Assembly (NCBI GenBank): GCA_054601695.1
Contig: BAAHQB010000102.1
Location: forward strand, 585,806 to 649,805
From: Amorphochlora amoebiformis
Taxonomy: Eukaryota; Cercozoa; Chlorarachniophyceae
DNA: 64,000 bases
Reading direction: 5' to 3'
This document shows positions 48,540 to 64,000 of the stretch, piece by piece (the stretch's first letter is position 1; each line of letters begins with the position of its first letter). Both the position numbers and the translations under genes were made by a program. Under the pieces are notes generated by a model. It had not been told where the DNA came from. It was given only the letters and a program-made list of their open reading frames with translations, and ran no database searches.

Positions 48540-48900
48540 TATGTGGATAAAAATTTAAGAAAAACCACTCGTGAAAAAAAAATTATGTATTTGTAGCGGA
48601 AAACTTGTTTAAAAAAAAACACTTATGTTTCTATTTGTGTGGAGAAAAAATTTTAAAAACCACTGAGGTACTTTTACCTATATTCATTCTTAGTGGAAAA
48701 CTATGTAAAAACCACTTGTAATTCTTTTTATTCCTAGTGGAAAGTATTGCAAAAACCACTTTAAATATATTTAATTCGTGGAGAAAAATTCGAAAACCAC
48801 TTCTTTTTATTTCTAGTGGAAAGTGTTGCAAAAACCACTTTAAATATATTGAATTCGTGGAGAAAAATCCGAAAAACCACTTCTTTCATTCATTTGTGCA
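48540..48900. repeat. Array of short GTGG...CCAC hairpin units
   Basis: Eight or so units of about 40 bp, each starting GTGGA and ending AAAACCACTT around an A-rich centre, so each can form a short stem. Two units are part of a perfect-looking ~79-bp duplication (48728-48806 and 48807-48884). The array ends where a purine tract precedes copia pol, so it may be the U3 part of another LTR. Confidence 0.65.
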
Positions 48901-48912
48901 CGCCCCCTCAAA
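48901..48912 (-). other. Second polypurine-tract-like sequence downstream of copia pol
   Basis: The minus strand reads TTTGAGGGGGCGTGC, nearly identical to the tract at 45449. It lies about 230 bp after the pol stop, a normal distance for a copia 3' end. The sequence beyond it (TGCACAAATG...) starts with TG like an LTR but differs from the 177-bp repeats. Confidence 0.55.
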
Positions 48913-49145
48913 GGTATATGTACTCCTCGGAATGTTTATTGTCCACATATATACATATACATATGTAAATATGTGTATCTTTATGTTTTCACCCTTGGTA
49001 GAATGGTCTGGCTTCGCGTTCCGGCAGAGCTATGACAGGTGTGTTGCCCCACCTCGACGGGTGATCAAGCCTCGATAATGGTCCAACAGGCACCAACGCT
49101 CACTAGGTGGAATGTTCACCAGTCCTTTCTGCCTCCCACATTCAC

Positions 49146-52100
49146 TCAGGTTTGGAACATTTTAACGAATAGTCTTTTATGTGGATGGTTAGCCAAAGGT
49201 TTGGTAAGTATGTCAGCGACGTTATCCTCACTGGCGACCTTTATCAGCCTTACCTCCTTTGCTCGTATCGAATACCGAACGTTGTGGTATGAAACTCGTA
49301 TCGAGCGGCTTTTCTTTGATAGACCTTCCTTGGTCGCAATTGCAATTGCTGGTTGATTGTCTTCGTTAATGTTCACTGGTCTGTCAAGATTTACACCAAA
49401 TTCGGTTAGTAATTCTCTGACATAAATCACGTCCCTCACGCATTCCGAACATGCTATATATTCCGATTCTGTGGTGGAATTTGCGACAACTTTTTGTCTG
49501 TGGCTGGACCAAACTACCGGGCCATCAGCCAAGTTGACAACGTGACCAGAGACGGATTTTCCTGTTTCCTTACATTGGGCAAAACTGGCATCCACATATG
49601 CCTCGGGCATTGTATCCGTCCTCCTGTACTGTATCCGCACAGTGGACGTATTTACCACGTAATGTATCAATCTGTCCAATGCATCCATGTGGGTTTGCTT
49701 GGGTTCCGTGGAAAATCTGGCCAGGGTTCCGATGGCGTAAGAAATATCCGGTCTAGTTCCGACCGATAAATAAATTAGCGCGCCAATTTTCTGTCTGTAC
49801 CGGGTACTACCGACCCTTTCGGAATCCAGAAATGGGTCGAACGCCGTGGCCATAGGGGTGCGTACTTTTCGTGTGTTTGGGGCGTATTTCTCCCTCAACC
49901 TCTGTATATATCTGGTTTGGGATAGCCCAAATTCGCCGTTTGGATTAGTGGTAATTTCCAGTCCGAGACAATGATGTAGGGGTCCTAGATTTTTGAATTT
50001 GAATCTGCTCCCTATGTTTCGGAGAATCCACTCCAAGTCATTTTTCGCGGCGTAAAATATGGGTATATCATCCACGAACACCCCCAGGATCATTTTTCTA
50101 CCATATCTGGTGACTGTGAATACGCCCGGGTCAATCACTGACTGTTTGAATCCAAGGGATGTGATGAATTCCACGAGTGTTTTGTTCCACAAGTGGCCTG
50201 ACTGTTTCAGTCCATATATTGATTTATTGAGTTTCAGGACTTTCTCACCGGGTGTGATCATGATCCTGTGTTCTCTTGGTGTCGTGGGCTTATACCCTTT
50301 GGGTATTTTCAGGTATATATCTGCGTCTATTTTCGCATACAGATATGCCGTGGTTATGTCTATGTTGTGGCCTTTCAGGCTCCACACGGTGGCTAACGCC
50401 AGCATAATGCGAAGGGAATTCAACGAGAGGGTTGGCGCATAGGTGAAAAAGTATTCTTTTCCTTCTTGTTGGTTGAAGCCTCTCGCAACAAGTCTCATTT
50501 TATACCTTATGGTATTATCAGGTTTGAGCTTTTTCGTATACACATGCTTTGTGGTTAATGGTCGTACCCCTTTTGGGCAGGACATTAGCGTCCATGTGTT
50601 GTTCTCAACCAGGCTGTCATATTCACTCTGAATTGCCTTTTTCCATTCACTCTTTTCCCTGCAATTTATTGCGTCATAATAACTGAGAGGAATGTCCTCC
50701 AATTGTTGCACCGTGGGTTGTTTATTCATATATATATATAGGTCATCCTTCGGAGGGACGAACTTGATATCAGCCACGCTCGCGTTTAAGTGGTGGGAAA
50801 GTTCGAAAATGTAGTCATCGAGTCCATATAGTGGTGCTCTAACTCCTCTAGCCTCTCGGGCTGATCGCCTAGGCTGTGAGCTCTCATGTGCTTCCTGCTG
50901 TGCACGCTGTTCATCTGAGTTATTTTTGATTTCATCATTCCTTTCCTCAATTTGTTCTTGTGGAAATTTGAACATTTTCTCGTACCACACGTTGACCATT
51001 CGTCTGTACTGTTTTCCTCTCCTGTCACGCAATATATATTGGCCAGGCTGGTTCGTGTATCCCACGAATCTCATATATCTACCACGATCATATAGGCTCG
51101 AAGGCCTTTTCATGAGTTTAGTCTCCTCCTGGCGCTGTTCTTTTGGTATATGTACCAGACAGATGCACCCAAATACACGAAAATAAGATATATTGGGTTT
51201 GTAATTGGTCAAAACTTCCCATGGCACAGCAGTTGCGAGCGTGCTATGTTTCAGTCTATTGTAGGTGTGGGCCGCGACCTGTGCGGCATAGCACCAATAT
51301 CCGTATGTGAGTGATGCGTGATGCAGAATTGCGCGAGTCATACGCATAATCGTCTGGATTATTCTCTCACTCACTCCGTTTTGCTCCGGCCTATACGGTG
51401 TCGAGGGGTTCCATCGTATTCCTTGGTCCCTGAGGTGATCCTGCATCCCTCGGGATACGTAGGTCCCTTCCCCATCGGCTCGGAATTCATTTATTGAAAC
51501 GCCAAATTGAGTCTTAAGAGTGGCTATAACCGTCTTAACGGTATTAAGCGTTTCCCTTTTGTTTTTAATTAGGCGCAAAAATAAAGCTCGGGATCCATGG
51601 TGAACCAAGACCACAAATCCATGGTATCCCCTTATGGATTCCGGCAGCGTCTTTTGGTCGCTGTTCAATCGGTGGTAGGTATATATATATATGGTTTTGG
51701 TCCCCATCTTCCCTACTGGGACCAGAGGGGCTCTTTCGGGTCCTCTCACCGGGATTCTCGTGCAATTCGCCACTTCGCATGTCATGCATCTCAATTTTGA
51801 GTTGAATCTCTGGGGGCAATTCATCCCCAGGACCAGTTGCGCCGTTTGACGTTGTTTTCTTGCAGACACGTGGCAAAGTCGCTGATGATTCAGCATTTCG
51901 AGTGGCACAGTCTCGCGGATTAGAATAGTGTTGTGTACCCCCTGGTACATTTTGCTTTGGGTTTTTGGCTGACCCCGTAGGTAGTACAGGTTCGATCCAG
52001 CTAGATCCGCGTAACCTATGTGCACTTGCTCGTATTCGAACGTTATTTTACGTTGGTGGATTATTATTTTTATTCCTCTCTTATCCATCCGTGCGACAGA

Positions 52101-52919
52101 TAGGAATGTGCCTGTGGTGTCCTTCGAGTAAATGGCTAACACTTTCAGGGTGTATGTTCGGTCCTCTCCAAGGTCCATATCAAAATACATATATCCATAG
52201 TGGTGGCATATGTATGCGTGGCCCTGTTTGCCTACTTTTACTCGTATTTTCTTTTTGAGCGGTTGCATCTCGTGCACGTAAGAGATATTATTCGTGAAAT
52301 TAGAGGTGGCTCCAGAGTCTACTATCACTCTTTCAGGATGACCTACCTCAGCAACTATATTGTGCTCTATATATATACTGGGTTCCACCATGTAAGGACA
52401 CACATCTATGATATCAGATAAATTGTCATCAAGAGGCACATTGGGCATGGCAGTCACAACTCTCGTCGTTTTGGCCCCCCCTTTTGGGGTATTTGTCTCA
52501 TCCAAAGAGATCACTGAGGCAACCTGGTGCTGCGCTAGCATTGCCCTAGAGTTTTCACTACCCTGAATCAGCTTCTTAAAGCGAGCAGAGTGTGGGCAGG
52601 CTGCCATATAATGGTCTATAGCACCACAGAGAAGACATTCGCCTCGCTGGGCTTGTCTGGGCCTCTTGGGCTCCCTTTCTGGCTGGTTAGAGCCGCTTCT
52701 CTTTGTTCCATACCACCATTGGTATCTCGGGTGGCGTCCACGCCCCCGGTGTCTGTAGCCTCGCCCACGCGAGCGGCTACGACCTCGGCCTCGGCCTTGG
52801 TAACTGTTAAAGAAGTTACTGCCGGGTTCCGAATCATGCCTGATCGAATCGATCCCTTTCGCCATTCGTTCTTTGGCATCTTTCTTGACTTGGTAGACTT
52901 GAGTCCTCAAGTCGTCCAC
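49146..52919 (-). CDS. Copia-type Gag(C-terminal)-Pol polyprotein
   Basis: 1,257 residues open to the stop. In order: Arg/Gly-rich nucleocapsid and CCHC knuckle (C95, C98, H103, C108); protease VDSGATSN (DSG at 201); integrase HHCC zinc domain (H345, H350, C378, C381); integrase core with D482 and E518 (35 apart); copia RT with HNIDITTAYL and the catalytic FVDD at 948-951; RNase H with YVDASF (D1110), TESEY (E1151) and NEDNQ (D1187). The first integrase Asp is replaced: the motif reads VLVHHGSR, with His at ~440 where VxFxDDFSR is expected. The frame opens with GTG inside the late part of gag, so the capsid region is missing. The reverse transcriptase looks intact, but integrase is probably inactive. 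Confidence 0.93.
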   Translation of the reverse strand: MDDLRTQVYQVKKDAKERMAKGIDSIRHDSEPGSNFFNSYQGRGRGRSRSRGRGYRHRGRGRHPRYQWWYGTKRSGSNQPEREPKRPRQAQRGECLLCGAIDHYMAACPHSARFKKLIQGSENSRAMLAQHQVASVISLDETNTPKGGAKTTRVVTAMPNVPLDDNLSDIIDVCPYMVEPSIYIEHNIVAEVGHPERVIVDSGATSNFTNNISYVHEMQPLKKKIRVKVGKQGHAYICHHYGYMYFDMDLGEDRTYTLKVLAIYSKDTTGTFLSVARMDKRGIKIIIHQRKITFEYEQVHIGYADLAGSNLYYLRGQPKTQSKMYQGVHNTILIRETVPLEMLNHQRLCHVSARKQRQTAQLVLGMNCPQRFNSKLRCMTCEVANCTRIPVRGPERAPLVPVGKMGTKTIYIYTYHRLNSDQKTLPESIRGYHGFVVLVHHGSRALFLRLIKNKRETLNTVKTVIATLKTQFGVSINEFRADGEGTYVSRGMQDHLRDQGIRWNPSTPYRPEQNGVSERIIQTIMRMTRAILHHASLTYGYWCYAAQVAAHTYNRLKHSTLATAVPWEVLTNYKPNISYFRVFGCICLVHIPKEQRQEETKLMKRPSSLYDRGRYMRFVGYTNQPGQYILRDRRGKQYRRMVNVWYEKMFKFPQEQIEERNDEIKNNSDEQRAQQEAHESSQPRRSAREARGVRAPLYGLDDYIFELSHHLNASVADIKFVPPKDDLYIYMNKQPTVQQLEDIPLSYYDAINCREKSEWKKAIQSEYDSLVENNTWTLMSCPKGVRPLTTKHVYTKKLKPDNTIRYKMRLVARGFNQQEGKEYFFTYAPTLSLNSLRIMLALATVWSLKGHNIDITTAYLYAKIDADIYLKIPKGYKPTTPREHRIMITPGEKVLKLNKSIYGLKQSGHLWNKTLVEFITSLGFKQSVIDPGVFTVTRYGRKMILGVFVDDIPIFYAAKNDLEWILRNIGSRFKFKNLGPLHHCLGLEITTNPNGEFGLSQTRYIQRLREKYAPNTRKVRTPMATAFDPFLDSERVGSTRYRQKIGALIYLSVGTRPDISYAIGTLARFSTEPKQTHMDALDRLIHYVVNTSTVRIQYRRTDTMPEAYVDASFAQCKETGKSVSGHVVNLADGPVVWSSHRQKVVANSTTESEYIACSECVRDVIYVRELLTEFGVNLDRPVNINEDNQPAIAIATKEGLSKKSRSIRVSYHNVRYSIRAKEVRLIKVASEDNVADILTKPLANHPHKRLFVKMFQT

Positions 52920-53391
52920 GACACCGAGCCATTGTCAGATGACACGTGTCCGTCCTCGTGGACATTAATCTTGGTGTTGGGCCATCTTTGCTTTCAGCAG
53001 ACGGAGGGTTTCCTCTTTGTTTCTTCTCCTCCGCTGTCGCCCTCGTCTCGGCTTGCTTACCCGTGATGACACTGTTACTTGAACTTCTGCACGGTCTTGT
53101 GAGGTAGATCCGGATGCGTCGAGTTCCACGGTCAGGTTGGCGAGCTTTCTTCGTCGACACCGAACCACTGTCAGATGACATGTGTCCGTCCTCGTGGACA
53201 TTAATCTTGGTGTCGATGTCGTCTTGGGCCATTTTGTTTTCAGCAGACGGAGGGTTTCCTCTTTGTTTCTTCTCCTCCGCTGTCGCCTAGTCTCGGCTTG
53301 CGTACCCGTGACCACACGACCAGAGCGGGTCATGACGGCATGGGTAGCAGCGGTTGGTTCGCTTGCGGCGGAAGCGGGAGTGCTCATTACC
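52920..53391 (-). pseudogene. Rearranged 5' region of the retrotransposon (gag leader with internal duplication)
   Basis: A minus-strand frame starts MSTPASAASEPTAATHAVMT only a few bases inside the right LTR. A segment encoding RQRRRRNKEETLRLLK and LMSTRTDTCHLT occurs twice (about 53315-53160 and 53050-52925), about 240 bp apart. The second copy has an 11-bp deletion that shifts frame before the junction with pol. No gag capsid-like region is present. This looks like a deletion plus duplication that removed most of gag. Confidence 0.65.
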
Positions 53392-53568
53392 TATTACGTA
53401 GTGGGCGGTGATGCAGATGAGATCCGTCTATGATTACGTAGTAACTTGCCGATGCGTGAGCGGTAACTTAAACTAATGAACTGTTCTTCCGCTCATATGA
53501 CTAATTCGGTAAAACCTAATTTGTCGGCGGTCTCGTCATTCTGTCTTCACATTCATCCCTCACTGACA
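53392..53568 (-). repeat. 5' LTR (right repeat)
   Basis: 177 bp, 98.9 percent identical by eye to 45272-45448. Transcription of the element would start here on the minus strand. Confidence 0.88.
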
Positions 53569-53717
53569 CTAAACTTTTTAAGAGCTTGCTACAAGTTACA
53601 ACCTGGCCCAAAATCATGATGAGGTCTAGATTTTCTACAAAATTATGAATTATGAAGTTTGTATAAATAATCAATTCACTGAGGCCGCACTGATCATGAT
53701 CTAGAACTTAATCTCAG

Positions 53718-53750
<33 letters not shown>

Positions 53751-53798
53751 CACATATATTGTTATATATACATATATGTATATATATATATATATATA

Positions 53799-53876
<78 letters not shown>

Positions 53877-54006
53877 TATATATATAAACATATATATATA
53901 TATATGGTAAATTTATGTATGCAATATATGACGAATGATGGAGACCAGATGGACGTACACAAGCGACTCAAGCGATTTATTTAGCAGTTATTTTTATCTA
54001 CTCTGA

Positions 54007-54044
<38 letters not shown>

Positions 54045-54089
54045 AGGTGCAATATATCTAACATATGTGCGCATTTATACTAGTTATCG

Positions 54090-63719
<9,630 letters not shown>

Positions 63720-63764
63720 CTGCTCCGTTGTGTGATTAGGGTTATTTTTAAGATTCAGAGAGAG

Positions 63765-63784
63765 GGAGAGAGAGAAAGGGGGGG

Positions 63785-63834
<50 letters not shown>

Positions 63835-64000
63835 TGGAGGGACAGAGAGAGAGAAAGAGACGAGATTGAGATTGAGAGAGAGAGAGAGAGAGAGAGAGCG
63901 AAGGGAGAGAGAGCGAAAGGAGAGAGGGAGATAAGAGGAGAGATGAGAGGCAGATTGAGAGAGAGTGGCAGACTGAAAGAGGAAGGAAGAGGGTGAGGCT
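63765..64000. repeat. (GA)n-rich end of window
   Basis: Purine-rich AGAG repeats with short interruptions. No exon is seen. Confidence 0.9.

Larger units (their letters stand above)
45272..53568 (-). mobile_element. Ty1/copia-type LTR retrotransposon, nested and rearranged
   Basis: Two 177-bp direct repeats (45272-45448 and 53392-53568, two mismatches) flank pol on the minus strand, with a purine-rich tract just inside the left repeat. The order protease, integrase, reverse transcriptase, RNase H defines the copia type. The interior carries a DNA transposon insertion (45531-48367), lacks the N-terminal part of gag, and has a second purine tract at 48901-48912. I see no matching target-site duplication (GATAT on the left, CTAAA on the right) and no clear primer-binding site. 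It is therefore either recombined between related elements or bounded slightly differently from my call. Near-identical LTRs imply recent activity of this LTR family. Confidence 0.85.

Noticed and set aside
48540-48900. CRISPR-like array
   Set aside because: The genome is eukaryotic, the units vary in both repeat and spacer, and no cas genes are present; it is a degenerate tandem repeat.

Overview
The window comes from a nuclear eukaryotic genome, most likely a unicellular flagellate or alga that I cannot name. The evidence is spliceosomal GT-AG introns read with the standard code, TTAGGG-type repeats on both strands, an LTR retrotransposon of the copia type, and a ZMYND10-like dynein-arm assembly factor, a family tied to motile cilia. 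About half of the window is (AT)n microsatellite. Most of that is intron rather than empty intergenic DNA: short GC-richer islands flanked by GTATAT... and ...ATATAG join in consistent phase into conserved proteins.

Layout. (1) 45-30707, minus strand: one giant gene for an XMAP215/CKAP5/Dis1 TOG-domain microtubule polymerase. I place 61 short exons (about 3.9 kb of coding in 30.7 kb) that cover TOG1 to TOG4 and the first half of TOG5; the 3' end lies beyond base 1. (2) 30974-31311, plus strand: a two-exon twin-CX9C mitochondrial protein of Cox23/CHCHD7 type, divergent from the TOG gene across a 266-bp spacer. (3) 31354-39057, plus strand: the N-terminal half of a GCFC/PAXBP1/ILP1 protein in 12 exons; the C-terminal GCFC core is not found. 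(4) 39.2-45.2 kb: a block with fewer AT tracts, holding a glycosyltransferase-90-like gene on the minus strand, unassigned coding pieces and several minisatellites. (5) 45272-53568: a nested mobile element. Two 177-bp direct repeats (LTRs) enclose a copia-type pol gene on the minus strand, and a 2.84-kb DNA transposon with terminal inverted repeats, a DDE transposase and a second divergent ORF lies between pol and the left LTR. (6) 54090-63719, minus strand: a multi-exon ZMYND10 homologue running in from beyond the right edge, its introns made of (AT)n or TTAGGG/CCCTAA repeats.

The most unusual feature is the intron architecture. Many introns are almost pure (AT)n, so the pre-mRNA could fold as one long hairpin that places the 5' and 3' splice sites side by side. 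Other introns are telomere-type arrays whose repeat unit itself supplies the GTTAGG donor or the CCCTAG acceptor. Next to at least a dozen exons the exon tip and its splice site are copied several times into the neighbouring intron at regular spacing, giving arrays of competing splice sites. The gene calls rest on translation by eye and on family knowledge; no database search was run.
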